From positions 11,631 to 75,630 of the forward strand of contig CAXYYJ010000024.1 of the NCBI GenBank assembly GCA_964293475.1: DNA of 64,000 bases. The letters run 5' to 3'. Under the pieces are notes generated by a model, which searched no databases, had not been told where the DNA came from, and saw nothing but the letters and a program-made list of their open reading frames with translations. Source of the stretch: UBA12170 sp964293475. GTDB lineage: Bacteria > Bacteroidota > Bacteroidia > Bacteroidales > UBA12170. The position numbers and the translations under genes are program-made. Each line of letters opens with the position of its first letter. The stretch's first letter is position 1. Positions 9,270 through 19,482 of the stretch are shown here, piece after piece.

Positions 9270-12062
9270 TTAAACAATATTTGACTGGTAGATGATTGGG
9301 AGATTTATAATGACCAGGGTACCTTTTGCGTTTCCGGCATCATCCTTTAAATCAATAATATTATAAGTAATTTTTTGACCCGAATAGCGGTTGAGAGTTA
9401 GCAGTCTCTCTTTAAATAGGGTTGTTGACAGACTCTCTCTGTCATCGAGTTTTTGTTTATTGATTAACTTGCTTTTTTCTCTACCTATACCATTGTCAGA
9501 TACCTTAAAAATAATGCTGTCGGTAGCTTTAACGAAACTAATTTTTACCAAACCATCTGTTTCCACATGCTGCAATCCATGTTCAATAGCATTTTCGATA
9601 AATGGCTGAGCGAGCATAGCAGGAATGAGAATCATTTCTGTTTCAATATTTTCGTCGACATCCAAAGAATAAGAAAATTTATCACCAAATCTAAGTTGCT
9701 GAAGCTCTAAGTAATACCGTAGAATATTCACTTCTTTATCTAATGAAATATAATCGTACCTCGAACTTTCCAATATCATTCTTATGAGTCTGGCAAAGCT
9801 GTTAAGGTATTTAACAGCATGGGCAGAATCATTTTTCAACACATAGCTTTGAATCGCATTTAAGGAATTAAAAATAAAATGAGGGTTCATTTGTGATCGA
9901 AGAACTTTCTGACGAAGAGAATTTATTTCTTCAATGGCATGTCTCCGATCGCGGTTATCCTGAGTAAATTCAGACAAATACGCCAGCTCTCCATCGGAAT
10001 TAAAACTTGGATAAATGGAAACCATATTGCTATGAATACCAATGTTCTCATCGTAAACAATGGGTCTTTTCTCGTCGATGGCCATCTGTATTTTTTGAAC
10101 CCTTGCGTTTTTAATTTCCTGGGGTAAAATATCGAAATAATTGGTGCCAACAAGTTTTTTATCGTTGGTTCCCAAACGCTTGGCCCCAGTTCGGTTGATT
10201 AGTTTTATAGTGCCTTTAAAATCAATCAGAACAATTGATTCATTAATAGAATTAAAAAGAGTTTGAAGAATAATACGTTGGTTTTTCTCAAGCTCCAGGG
10301 TTTTAACTTTATCGGAGACATCAATAACAATAATGAGTATGGAATCCAATATATTTCCAACCATTAGGGGTGATATGGAAAGGCTTAAATACTTGATGCG
10401 GCCAGCATTTGTTATTGATATTTGTGTTTCCTGATTTATATGGTTTGTTATTACTTCATTAAGAGCCTTATTAACTTGCTCCAGCGATTCTCCATGGAAC
10501 AATAAAGTAAAGTCCTGATCCACTTCATAATTAAAACTTGAGAATATAGTTTCCGCTCTTTTATTAACAAATTTGATTTGGTTAGTTTTATCGATGATAA
10601 AAAGACCCGTAGTGGCATTCTCAAAAACATTTTTAAGCTGTGAAACTTCTTTTTTGTAATTATCGAGTGAATCGAAAGTACGCTTGGATGTTAGCTTTAC
10701 GAGCCTTAGATTTTTGTAATTGTTAACCAGCCAAAATATCAATATCAAGGCTAAAAGCAAAAGTAAAACTGAGATCCAGGTGGTATAGCGAAGTTTTAAT
10801 TTCCGGTTTTCAATTTCAGCATTGTATTTATTTTCCAATAGAATTTTATTGGTTTCATTTTCGGCATTCAATTTGGCAATTAGAAAATTCTGCTGATCGT
10901 AGAAATATTTGTCGTTTAAAATTGCAAGCCGAGAATTTATTTGAAATACAGAATCTGTATCTCTATTCTTTTCGAAGTATTTCAGCAAAGTTTGAAGATA
11001 AATTCTTTTAGTTGCAGTATTTCCTGAATCGTAAAGGTATTGTTTTGCTGAATCTAAATATATTTTAGATTGAGAAAACTTTTTTAAATCTAAATAATTA
11101 CTTGATAAATTGATATAGGAATATCCCATAAAAAGTGAGTTTCCTTCTAATTTACGCATAGTTAGCGCCCTATTATTAAAATAAATCGCTGAGTCAATCT
11201 TGTTTTCAACAGTTAATTTGTGCGCATAAAGTGTTTCAATAACACTTATTAGGTTTTTTTGACATGACTCATTGAAATCGACCTTTAAAGCACCATATAC
11301 TTTTTCAAAAGATAGCCAATCATTTATCGTTACCAGAAATTTTAAATAGTTCCCTGCATAATGCAAACGCCTGTCGATAGATTCGTTTTGAATCAGTTCC
11401 CAGCCTTTTGCTAAAATCTCCTTAGAATAATCTGGGTCATATTTACTCAGGGCTAATCCATAAATCCTATATAAATCCAATTTCCCTTTTGAATAATTAT
11501 TCTTTTCACAAATAGTTATGCCATCATAATAATTTTTTTTGGCCAGTTCTAAATTGTCTATTTGATAATAGACCGTAATAAATAATTCCTTAATCTTTAT
11601 AGTATTGAGATCAGAATTGCTAAGATACTTTTCGGCATTGGTTAAAGAATTAATTGCTCTGGCATATTCTGATGTATGAATATCGATGCTGCCTTGTAAA
11701 TAATAATACAACCCGGGAAAATAACTTTTTTCGACATTAATAGTGCTTAATACTTTAGTGCCGCTCTCCCAGTTTGACACCTTTATATAATAATACACCT
11801 CCAATAAACTCAAATATTCATTTAACTGTGGAATACTATTTGATTCACGCAAAGCTTTGATTAAATCAAGTTTATTTTCAATGCAATGCCAGTTTTTTTC
11901 TAATCTGTTTATCTCTGCAATGATTTCACCATGAGTCACTTTAAACTCCGCAAGATATTTTTCATGATAAAGAAGTGGATTATCGTGGCCCTGGCTTGAT
12001 GCGAATGAGCTTAGTAATGCAAAAACCAGAATAAGAAAGCGATGTATAACTTTTTTGACCAA
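9270..12062 (-). CDS. LytS-type sensor histidine kinase with periplasmic TPR region and PAS domains
   Basis: A 930-residue membrane sensor kinase. Signal peptide at residues 1-24, then a helical TPR-like periplasmic region (to about 400), one membrane helix (about 428-446), a short coiled coil, two PAS domains (about 475-590 and 605-715), and a LytS/YpdA-type kinase core: RSQMNPHFIFNSLNAIQ with phospho-acceptor His near 727, then a HATPase domain with AQPFIENAIEHG near 820 and DNGIGREKS. The kinase stop lies 7 bp from the glgB stop. It is the second gene of a two-gene unit with the hybrid regulator/kinase upstream (2 bp gap). The usual LytTR-type response regulator is not adjacent, so its partner is unknown. 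Confidence 0.92.
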   Translation of the reverse strand: MVKKVIHRFLILVFALLSSFASSQGHDNPLLYHEKYLAEFKVTHGEIIAEINRLEKNWHCIENKLDLIKALRESNSIPQLNEYLSLLEVYYYIKVSNWESGTKVLSTINVEKSYFPGLYYYLQGSIDIHTSEYARAINSLTNAEKYLSNSDLNTIKIKELFITVYYQIDNLELAKKNYYDGITICEKNNYSKGKLDLYRIYGLALSKYDPDYSKEILAKGWELIQNESIDRRLHYAGNYLKFLVTINDWLSFEKVYGALKVDFNESCQKNLISVIETLYAHKLTVENKIDSAIYFNNRALTMRKLEGNSLFMGYSYINLSSNYLDLKKFSQSKIYLDSAKQYLYDSGNTATKRIYLQTLLKYFEKNRDTDSVFQINSRLAILNDKYFYDQQNFLIAKLNAENETNKILLENKYNAEIENRKLKLRYTTWISVLLLLLALILIFWLVNNYKNLRLVKLTSKRTFDSLDNYKKEVSQLKNVFENATTGLFIIDKTNQIKFVNKRAETIFSSFNYEVDQDFTLLFHGESLEQVNKALNEVITNHINQETQISITNAGRIKYLSLSISPLMVGNILDSILIIVIDVSDKVKTLELEKNQRIILQTLFNSINESIVLIDFKGTIKLINRTGAKRLGTNDKKLVGTNYFDILPQEIKNARVQKIQMAIDEKRPIVYDENIGIHSNMVSIYPSFNSDGELAYLSEFTQDNRDRRHAIEEINSLRQKVLRSQMNPHFIFNSLNAIQSYVLKNDSAHAVKYLNSFARLIRMILESSRYDYISLDKEVNILRYYLELQQLRFGDKFSYSLDVDENIETEMILIPAMLAQPFIENAIEHGLQHVETDGLVKISFVKATDSIIFKVSDNGIGREKSKLINKQKLDDRESLSTTLFKERLLTLNRYSGQKITYNIIDLKDDAGNAKGTLVIINLPIIYQSNIV

Positions 12063-12064
12063 TT

Positions 12065-13186
12065 TTACTCCTCTCCTAAAGGTAAAAAGATACTAAAATC
12101 ACTCCCCTGCCCCTGTTTGCTTTTTACTTCCAGACTTCCTTTGCAAATTTTTACATAGTCGCGAACCAAAACCAATCCCAGGCCTGTTCCTTTTTCATTG
12201 CTAGTCCCAATTGTCGTGAATACCTTATCATTATTCAGTAACTTCAGATTTTCCTCACTAATGCCAATGCCGCTGTCTATTACCGAAATTTTTATTTTAT
12301 CGCTTATTTGCTGTCCAACAACACTAATCCTGCCTCCTTTGGGGGTAAATTTTATGGCATTGACAAGTAAATTTCTTAGGGTAATGGTTAGCAAAACTTT
12401 GTCTGACCAAACAAACAAATCCTGCGGAACAGACTCTATATATTCAATTTCTTTGTTTATCATCGAACCCTTTTCAATGTCAGACAGGCCAGATATAAGT
12501 CGAGAAAGATTCACCAATTCAGGTCTGTACACAATTTGCCCCTGCTGGGATTTTGCCCAATACAAAAGATTATCAAGCAAATTATAGGTATTTCTGGCTG
12601 TTATTTCCGCATCGTTGATTAATTCACTATCCTCTTCCGGATCAATGAGTCCGTCAATTATAAACTTAAACACATTTCGAATATTCCCAATAGAAGTACG
12701 TAAATCATGTGATATAATGGAGAAGATTTTATCTCTGGACTTATTCGCTTCAACCAGTTCAGCATTAATTAATTTTAACTGGTTTTCCTGCTCTTTAAAA
12801 CTTAGCTGTACTTTTATTCTGTGAAGAACCTCCACTTTATTGATGGGCTTAACCATAAAATCAACGCAGCCCAAATCGAACGCAATTGTTTTATTATCTT
12901 GCTCATAAAGAGCGCTTATGACAATAACTGGTATAGAAATCCAGACTTCATTTGAATTTAAAATCTTTTTAAACTCAAAACCGTTCATCCCCGGCATCAT
13001 TATGTCCAAAAGAATAACATCGGGGGAATAACCATTTTTCATTAAATCCAATGCATCTATGGCACTCTCTACAAAAGTTACTTTGAGATTCTCCTTTTCA
13101 AGCATTTTTCCAATTACCTGTAGATTGGTAATTGAGTCATCAACAATCAAAACGTTTTTCTTATTCTCCTGCATAATCCATTTCAT
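12065..13186 (-). CDS. Receiver domain - histidine kinase protein
   Basis: A 373-residue soluble protein with a receiver domain first (about 12-130; VLIVDD, phospho-acceptor D61 in ILLDIMMPG, K113 in VKP) followed by a HisKA domain (H160 in FSIISHDLRTS) and a HATPase domain (NLLVNAIKFTPKGG, DSGIGIS, GTGLGLVLV). This receiver-kinase order is common in cytoplasmic relay proteins of Bacteroidota. Two Met codons are possible; the second (13174, MQENKKN) leaves a conventional lead into the receiver domain and may be the true start. It lies 2 bp upstream of the membrane sensor kinase, so the two probably work in the same signalling route. No DNA-binding output domain is present. Confidence 0.92.
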   Translation of the reverse strand: MKWIMQENKKNVLIVDDSITNLQVIGKMLEKENLKVTFVESAIDALDLMKNGYSPDVILLDIMMPGMNGFEFKKILNSNEVWISIPVIVISALYEQDNKTIAFDLGCVDFMVKPINKVEVLHRIKVQLSFKEQENQLKLINAELVEANKSRDKIFSIISHDLRTSIGNIRNVFKFIIDGLIDPEEDSELINDAEITARNTYNLLDNLLYWAKSQQGQIVYRPELVNLSRLISGLSDIEKGSMINKEIEYIESVPQDLFVWSDKVLLTITLRNLLVNAIKFTPKGGRISVVGQQISDKIKISVIDSGIGISEENLKLLNNDKVFTTIGTSNEKGTGLGLVLVRDYVKICKGSLEVKSKQGQGSDFSIFLPLGEE

Positions 13187-13369
13187 TAATAATTATTCCT
13201 TCGGGGTCGAATAATCTGTGCTGTTAATATTAAAGATAATAAAAATTTGTAAAAACGAGGAAAGATATCTGTATTTATTGCTTTACAAACATACAAAATG
13301 CCTGCTTATTTTAACACATGATTTTATAATAGAATCATTTAATTAACATTTAATCCTGTTTAATTGCAT

Positions 13370-14557
13370 TTAATCTACTTCTAACTCTTTTATTGCAAGC
13401 CATGCCATAAGTGCCATGCCTGTTTTTAAGCTCTCCTCATCTATATTAAATGTTGATGAATGAAGATTCGATACTATACTTTTCGATTCATTTCTGGTTC
13501 CAAGCCTATAAAAGCAGCCCGGAACAATTTGCCCATAATAGCTAAAATCTTCAGCTGTCATCCGCATGTCCAACTCTACAACATTTTCAACTCCGAGCAA
13601 CTCAACTGCATTTTTAAAGGCGCGCCCAGTCAATGCCTCGTTATTATAAACAAAAGGATAGCCATGAGATATTTTAGTTTCACAATCACCTCCCATGCTT
13701 TGGGCAATCCCATTGGCCATTTTTTCTATTTCCTGATGCATTGTTTTTCTCCATTGCTCGTCGAAGGTCCTTAACGTACCATCAATGGTCACTTTATTGG
13801 GAAGAATATTGGTGCGACCATCGGCTACCACACGACCAAATGAAAGCACAGTTGGAATGGTAGGATTGGCTCTCCGGCTCACCAATTGCTGCAACGAAAC
13901 TATGATATGGGAAGCAATTAAAACAGTATCTATAGCTTGATGTGGGATTCCTCCATGACCTCCTTTTCCTGTTACCATCAGGTATATCTCATCGGTACTT
14001 GCCATATATTTTCCTGCTTTAAATCCTACTTTGCCAGCTTCAAGCTCGGGAAAAACATGTTGCCCAAAGATAGATGCCGGACGAGGATTTTCCAACACGC
14101 CTTCTTCAATCATGACACTGGCTCCTCCGGGGAATTTTTCTTCGGAAGGCTGAAAGATGAATTTTACACTTCCCTGAAACTCTTTCTTTAATGAGTTTAA
14201 AATCAATAGCGTTCCAAGCATCGAAGCCATATGAGCATCATGCCCGCAAGCATGCATTTTGCCCGTATTGAGTGATTTATATGGTAAATTATTATCTTCC
14301 AAAATCTCTAAAGCGTCCATATCGGCTCGCAATGCTATTGTTTTTTTATGCGGATTAACGCCTTCGATTACCCCTACAATCCCCGTTTTTGCAATTCCAC
14401 GTGTATGCTCTATTCCATATTTTGTCAAAACAGAACTAATATAATCCGACGTCATATGCTCTTCAAAAGCGGTTTCTGGATTCTGATGTAACCAATTCCT
14501 GATTTCCACAATTTGACTATATAAGTCCTGAGCCATTTGTAGTATTCTTTCCTTCAT
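13370..14557 (-). CDS. M20 family amidohydrolase (N-acyl-amino acid/peptide deacylase)
   Basis: A 395-residue metal-dependent amidohydrolase of the M20D/IAL-ILR1/hippurate hydrolase type. Metal-binding motifs visible: ALRADMDAL, HACGHDAHMA (about 100-109), the acidic pair in PSEEKFPGGA, GQHVFPE, and the C-terminal MTAEDFSYYGQIVPG. The dimerisation/lid domain lies between about 185 and 300. No signal peptide: cytoplasmic. Members remove N-acyl groups from amino acids or cleave small conjugates; the substrate here is not evident. The gene is divergent from the MobA-like gene and appears monocistronic. Confidence 0.93.
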   Translation of the reverse strand: MKERILQMAQDLYSQIVEIRNWLHQNPETAFEEHMTSDYISSVLTKYGIEHTRGIAKTGIVGVIEGVNPHKKTIALRADMDALEILEDNNLPYKSLNTGKMHACGHDAHMASMLGTLLILNSLKKEFQGSVKFIFQPSEEKFPGGASVMIEEGVLENPRPASIFGQHVFPELEAGKVGFKAGKYMASTDEIYLMVTGKGGHGGIPHQAIDTVLIASHIIVSLQQLVSRRANPTIPTVLSFGRVVADGRTNILPNKVTIDGTLRTFDEQWRKTMHQEIEKMANGIAQSMGGDCETKISHGYPFVYNNEALTGRAFKNAVELLGVENVVELDMRMTAEDFSYYGQIVPGCFYRLGTRNESKSIVSNLHSSTFNIDEESLKTGMALMAWLAIKELEVD

Positions 14558-14671
14558 TTCAAAGATATTTTTGACTGAACTAATTAAGTTGTAAAAGTAG
14601 AAAAGTTTTTGGGCCTTCCAATCTATTGAATTCAGGAGAGCAATTGTTTTAAGTTATAAATTTGCCAAACT

Positions 14672-15247
14672 ATGAAAATGGGTACTATCATACTTTCGGG
14701 GGGAAAGAGCAGCCGATTTGGAACAGACAAAGGATTGTTCGAATTCAGAGGTCGTCCATTGGTTCAATACTCGCTTATGCTTGCACAAAAGTTTTCGAGC
14801 CAGACAGTTATTTCAACGCAAAATACTGATTACAAACAATTTGATTGCGATTTGATAGGTGATATATTTCCGGATACCGGCCCACTGGGTGGAATTCATG
14901 CCGGGCTAATCAACTCATCATTCGATGTAAACCTTGTACTTCCATGCGATACCCCATTCTTATCGGATCAAATTATTGAATTGCTCATATCGAATTACAC
15001 CAATGAAGATGTTGTCATCTTTCAAACTTCAGATAACAAATATCACCCACTTACAGGTCTTTATCATAAACGGATTATCCCTTTTCTTGAAATGAATCTA
15101 CGTCAGGGTAAGTTTAAACTTATTGATATTATACTTCAGCTTAATATCAAAATCATTGAGCTGAATGCACATAACAATCTGGAAATCTGCTTTGCAAATT
15201 TAAATTCAAAGGATGATTTTCAAAGTATAAATAATCTGATGAGTTAG
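14672..15247 (+). CDS. mobA: MobA-like molybdenum cofactor guanylyltransferase
   Basis: A 191-residue nucleotidyltransferase. The N-terminal signature ILSGGKSSRFGTDKGL is the NTP-binding loop of MobA, and LPCDTPFLS (about residues 90-98) carries the metal-binding Asp. Length matches MobA, which attaches GMP to molybdopterin. A TAnnTTTG box (TAAATTTG, 14657-14664) lies just upstream of the ATG, implying a very short or absent leader. No other molybdenum cofactor gene is in the window. The gene converges on the LacI regulator with a 12-bp gap. Confidence 0.85.
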   Translation: MKMGTIILSGGKSSRFGTDKGLFEFRGRPLVQYSLMLAQKFSSQTVISTQNTDYKQFDCDLIGDIFPDTGPLGGIHAGLINSSFDVNLVLPCDTPFLSDQIIELLISNYTNEDVVIFQTSDNKYHPLTGLYHKRIIPFLEMNLRQGKFKLIDIILQLNIKIIELNAHNNLEICFANLNSKDDFQSINNLMS

Positions 15248-15259
15248 TAGATTTAGCAG

Positions 15260-16270
15260 TTACAGCAATCCGGATGTTGATTCTCTCACAACCAAATTTG
15301 CTTGAATTACTTTAATTTGCGACCTGTTTATACCATCCATATTGTTTAGCAATAGCTTGGCTGCTTCCTCTCCCATCAATACTCCTTGTTGATCGATGGT
15401 ACTTAAACTTGGAGAATAAATTGCCGAACTGATTTCGTTGGTAAAACCTATTACCTTTACATCCTTAGGCACACATTTCCCATGTTTTATCAATCTTTTT
15501 ATGGTGCCAATGGCGGTTAGGTCGTTCACTGCAAATATGCCGTCAAGATCGGGAATTCTAGCCAAAACTTCATCGGTTTTAACAAGGGCATCGGTATAGG
15601 AATCGCAAATCACTATCATGTCATCCACCACTTGTATGCCATTGTCTTCCAAAGCTTTTTTATACCCCAGAATTCTTTTTCGTCCTATATCCATGGTTGA
15701 TGCTGCAGCAAAATGAACAATCTTTCTGCAACCACAATCAATGAGGTGTTTAACTGCTTCGTAGGCTCCCTGATAATCATCGAAAATGACTTTGTTATAC
15801 TCTCCATCTGGCACCCTGTCAAAATAAACAATGGGAACTCCCAATTGGGCCAGCTTGTTAAAATGGCTAAAATCTTCAGTTTCTTTACTCATGGAGACTA
15901 CCAAACCGTCCAATCTGTAGGACATGAAAGACTGTGTGAGCTGTATTTCCCGCTCCAGCATCTCATCGCTGTGGTAAATCATTACCTGATAGCCTTGTTC
16001 ATAAGCCACATTTTCAACCCCTTCAATAACCGATGAGAAAAAATGATGCACCAATTTAGGAACCATGATCCCGATTATCTTGCTTCTGCGGTTCTTTAAA
16101 CTCAGAGCAATTTCATTGGGCCTGTAATTAAGCTCACGTGCCATTTCCTGAACCGCTTTTTTGGTTGCAGTGCTGATATCCGGATGATTCTTTAATGCTC
16201 GGCTTACAGTAGAAACAGAAATGTTTAAAATTCTCGCTATGTCTTTAATAGTTATCGGATGCCGACTCAT
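15260..16270 (-). CDS. LacI-family transcriptional regulator of the sus locus
   Basis: A 336-residue LacI/GalR repressor. Residues 5-30 form the helix-turn-helix (ITIKDIARILNISVSTVSRA), followed by the hinge (ALSLKNRRSKIIG) and a periplasmic-binding-protein-like effector domain beginning IGIMVPKL and running to the end. It is divergent from susC1; the 209-bp gap holds two adjacent 12-bp LacI-type palindromes, and nearly the same pair occurs in front of susC2. The parsimonious reading is that this protein controls both sus units, and perhaps itself, in response to a maltose-type sugar. This replaces the SusR-type membrane regulator of the Bacteroides starch system. Effector and sign of regulation are inference. 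Confidence 0.93.
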   Translation of the reverse strand: MSRHPITIKDIARILNISVSTVSRALKNHPDISTATKKAVQEMARELNYRPNEIALSLKNRRSKIIGIMVPKLVHHFFSSVIEGVENVAYEQGYQVMIYHSDEMLEREIQLTQSFMSYRLDGLVVSMSKETEDFSHFNKLAQLGVPIVYFDRVPDGEYNKVIFDDYQGAYEAVKHLIDCGCRKIVHFAAASTMDIGRKRILGYKKALEDNGIQVVDDMIVICDSYTDALVKTDEVLARIPDLDGIFAVNDLTAIGTIKRLIKHGKCVPKDVKVIGFTNEISSAIYSPSLSTIDQQGVLMGEEAAKLLLNNMDGINRSQIKVIQANLVVRESTSGLL

Positions 16271-16316
16271 ACCTTATGATTTAATTTTGTTCTAAAAATA
16301 CCATTTTTTTTCAACC

Positions 16317-16340
16317 GCAAACGTTTGTGAAACCGATTGC
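16317..16340 (+). promoter_or_regulatory. Tandem LacI-type operator upstream of susC1
   Basis: Two abutting 12-bp sites, GCAAACGTTTGT (16317-16328) and GAAACCGATTGC (16329-16340), each centred on C|G and each close to the palindrome GCAAWC/GATTGC; the core CAAACGTTTG is a perfect 10-bp palindrome. This is the operator style of LacI/GalR proteins (compare PurR and MalR boxes). It lies in the divergent gap between the LacI gene and susC1, 139 bp before the susC1 ATG. A 29-bp stretch here matches the site before susC2 at 25 of 29 positions. Confidence 0.75.
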
Positions 16341-16479
16341 ATTAATTTTATTCATTATCATTGTTAATAAATCATAAAATCTTGATGAATTTTGTAAATT
16401 GGTCAAAATTTTTGGTGCAAGTTATAAAATACTTAAACATCCTATTGGTATTGAACAATCAATTTTAAACAAATATCAT

Positions 16480-19461
16480 ATGTTACAAATTTATCAAAAC
16501 CTGAAATTCCTCTGCCTGGTCTTACTGGCATTGGGTTTCTCTTCTCTAGTTTACGGTCAGAGTATGACCGTGACCGGAACAGTGACCGATAAATCGGACG
16601 GGGTTACTCTGATTGGCGTTTCTGTTCTGGAAAAAGGAACTACCAACGGTACCATTACCGACATCGACGGGCGCTACTCCATTAATGTGAAACAGGGCGC
16701 TATTTTGGTTTTTAGCTATGTTGGTTATTCCAATCAGGAGCTAACCGTTTCCAGCTCATCGCTGAATGTGAGCATGATTTATCAATCTGAGCTCCTCGAA
16801 GAAATCGTGGTTATCGGATATGGTGAAGTAAAAAAAGGCGATGCAACAGGCTCAGTGGCAACCCTGGGACAGGATGAATTTAATCAGGGTGCCATCACCT
16901 CTCCACAGGAACTGTTAACCGGAAAAATTTCCGGTGTTCAGGTAACAACCGATGGAGCTCCAGGTGGTGGTTCTGTTATCAGAATCAGAGGTGGTTCAAG
17001 CTTATCTGCGAACAACGACCCACTTATCGTTATCGATGGTATACCAGTGGATAACGATGGAATTTCAGGTATTGCTAACCCTTTAAGTACCATTAATCCT
17101 GACGATATTGAATCAATGACAGTTCTAAAAGACGCATCTGCAACTGCTATTTATGGTTCGAGAGCATCAAACGGTGTTATTCTTGTCACTACAAAAAAAG
17201 GTAAACAAGGAACTCCATTCACTCTAACTTACAATGGATTAGCAACTTTCTACACCGTTTCTGATTATATTGAAGTATTGAATGCCGATGAATTCAGATC
17301 TCAAGTTAATTCCATTTACGGTGCAGAATCTTCTGCTGCCAGCTTAATGGGAACTGCTAATACCGATTGGCAAAAAGAAATCCTCAAAAACTCCTTTGGC
17401 CAGGATCACTCTGTAACAGCTACTGGTAGTGCAGACAAGCTTCCTTATTATGTTTCATTAGGCTACATGGATCAAAAAGGTATTTTAATTACATCCGAAT
17501 ACAAAAGAACTACTGCTGCCGTTTCTTTGAACCCCAGCTTGTTTAAGGATCACCTGAAACTCAACGTTAATTTAAAAACTATGTTCACCCAAAGTCGGTT
17601 TGCCGACCAGGGCTCTCTTGGAAGTGCCATCGTATTCGACCCTACCCAAAATGTTCGGGAAGAAGGAAACGATTTGGGCGGATACTGGGAATGGATGCAA
17701 ACCAATGGAAATGGCCGTCCCATCACTATTGCACCTGTTAACCCTGTTGGTCTGTTGGAACAAAGAGAAGACAGGTCGAATGTTAGCAGATATATGGGTA
17801 ATTTTCAAGCCGATTATAAATTCCACTTCCTTCCAGACCTCAGAGCCAATCTGAATCTGGCTTTCGATAATTCCGGATCCAATGGTACAATCAACGTTCC
17901 TTTAAATGCAAGAAGCGCTTATGATGTTGATGCAAATGGTGATATAATTGGTGGAAGAATGAATCATTATTCTCAATCAAAAAAGAACCAAACTTTAGAT
18001 TTCTATCTGAATTATACCAAGGATATTACCTCTATCAAATCTAAAATTGATTTGACCGCTGGTTATTCCTGGCAGCATTTTTACAGAAGCAATTATAGCT
18101 ATAACAGTAACATCATTCAGACCGACATAACCGATGGTCCAATAAGGCCCACCGAGTATTTCTTAGTTTCTTTCTTCGGCAGATTAAACTACACTTTGGC
18201 CGACAGATACTTGTTAACAGCCACCCTAAGAAATGACAACTCTTCACGTTTCTCTAAAGATAACAGAGCAGGTATTTTCCCTTCTGTAGCTTTGGCATGG
18301 AAAGTTAAAGAAGAAGGTTTTCTGAGAGATGTTAACTCTGTTTCTGAGTTGAAATTGCGCGCCGGTTGGGGTGTTACTGGTCAACAGGACATTTTAAACA
18401 ATAACTATCCTTATCTTCCATTATATATGTGGAGTCAAAGTAATGCAATGTATCAATTTGGAAATCAATTTGTTTACACATTACGCCCCAGCGGATACGA
18501 TGAAAATATTAAATGGGAAGAAACCACAACCCTTAACTTTGCTTTGGATTATGGTTTTGCCCGCGACAGAATCTATGGATCTATTGAATACTATATCCGC
18601 GAAACCGATGACTTAATCAACTATATTTCTGTTCCTGCTGGTTCAAACCTGACCAACTACATTTATACCAACATTGGTTCCATGGAAAACAGAGGGGTTG
18701 AATTCAGTATCACTGGACGTCCGGTATCATCGAAAAATGCTCTTTGGGAAATTGGCTTGAATGCAAACTATAACCAAAACGAAATCACCAAGTTAACTCT
18801 TAATGATGCTTCAGGTTATGTTGGTGTTCCAACTGGTATCATCAGTGGCGGTGTTGGTAATAATATTCAGATTCACAGCATTGGTCACCCCATGAATTCG
18901 TTCTATGTTTACGAACAGGTTTACGATGAAAATGGATTACCCATTCAGGGTCTCTATGTTGACAGAGATGGTGATGGTGAAATAACTGAAAAAGATAAAT
19001 ACCATTACAAAAAACCTTCCGGGGATATCATCTATGGTGCAAATACCCGTTTCACTTACAAAAGTTTTGAGATTTCGGCTGCTGGCCACGGAAGTTTTGG
19101 TAACGCAGTATACAACAACGTGAACTCATCCAACGGTTCTGCCGGAAGCATGTACAACAGTGTTGGCTATTTAATAAACACCACTGTAGATGCTAAGGAA
19201 AATAATTTCACCAACTATGAATATTTTTCTGATTACTATGTTGAAGATGCTTCATTCTTCAGAATTGACTATGTAAAATTAGGCTATACCTTCCAAAAAC
19301 TCTTTACAGATAAGTCGAGCTTAAATCTTTCTTTCACAGTTCAAAACCTTTATACTTTCACAAACTATACTGGTCTTGATCCCGAAGTGTTTGGCGGCAT
19401 CGACAATAATGTGTATCCAAGATCGAGAAATTTTATTGTTGGCCTGAAACTTAGTTTATAA
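16480..19461 (+). CDS. susC: SusC/RagA-family TonB-linked outer-membrane transporter (first sus unit)
   Basis: A 993-residue TonB-dependent outer-membrane porin for importing oligosaccharides, paired with the SusD lipoprotein that follows. ATG at 16480 is chosen because it begins a proper signal peptide (MLQIYQN to about YGQ); the frame continues upstream to a TTG at 16399 but that would bury the signal. After cleavage come a carboxypeptidase-regulatory-like domain (about 30-115, TGTVTDKSDGVTLIGVSV), the plug (about 115-230, EEIVVIGYGEVKKGD, IRIRGGSSL, IVIDGIP, SASNGVILVTTKKG) and the 22-strand barrel ending in an aromatic-poor KLSL. First gene of susC1-susD1-susE1-susA; controlled by the LacI-type operators upstream. 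Confidence 0.95.
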   Translation: MLQIYQNLKFLCLVLLALGFSSLVYGQSMTVTGTVTDKSDGVTLIGVSVLEKGTTNGTITDIDGRYSINVKQGAILVFSYVGYSNQELTVSSSSLNVSMIYQSELLEEIVVIGYGEVKKGDATGSVATLGQDEFNQGAITSPQELLTGKISGVQVTTDGAPGGGSVIRIRGGSSLSANNDPLIVIDGIPVDNDGISGIANPLSTINPDDIESMTVLKDASATAIYGSRASNGVILVTTKKGKQGTPFTLTYNGLATFYTVSDYIEVLNADEFRSQVNSIYGAESSAASLMGTANTDWQKEILKNSFGQDHSVTATGSADKLPYYVSLGYMDQKGILITSEYKRTTAAVSLNPSLFKDHLKLNVNLKTMFTQSRFADQGSLGSAIVFDPTQNVREEGNDLGGYWEWMQTNGNGRPITIAPVNPVGLLEQREDRSNVSRYMGNFQADYKFHFLPDLRANLNLAFDNSGSNGTINVPLNARSAYDVDANGDIIGGRMNHYSQSKKNQTLDFYLNYTKDITSIKSKIDLTAGYSWQHFYRSNYSYNSNIIQTDITDGPIRPTEYFLVSFFGRLNYTLADRYLLTATLRNDNSSRFSKDNRAGIFPSVALAWKVKEEGFLRDVNSVSELKLRAGWGVTGQQDILNNNYPYLPLYMWSQSNAMYQFGNQFVYTLRPSGYDENIKWEETTTLNFALDYGFARDRIYGSIEYYIRETDDLINYISVPAGSNLTNYIYTNIGSMENRGVEFSITGRPVSSKNALWEIGLNANYNQNEITKLTLNDASGYVGVPTGIISGGVGNNIQIHSIGHPMNSFYVYEQVYDENGLPIQGLYVDRDGDGEITEKDKYHYKKPSGDIIYGANTRFTYKSFEISAAGHGSFGNAVYNNVNSSNGSAGSMYNSVGYLINTTVDAKENNFTNYEYFSDYYVEDASFFRIDYVKLGYTFQKLFTDKSSLNLSFTVQNLYTFTNYTGLDPEVFGGIDNNVYPRSRNFIVGLKLSL

Positions 19462-19482
19462 CCATTAATATCCTTAGAAATC

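Noticed and set aside
14560..14567. Minus-strand -7 box for the M20 gene
   Set aside because: The TATCTTTG match is only 3 bp from the start codon, which would place the transcript start inside the gene.
16399..16479. Upstream extension of susC1 to a TTG codon
   Set aside because: The extension puts 27 residues before a perfect signal peptide that starts at the ATG at 16480; it is more likely leader sequence.
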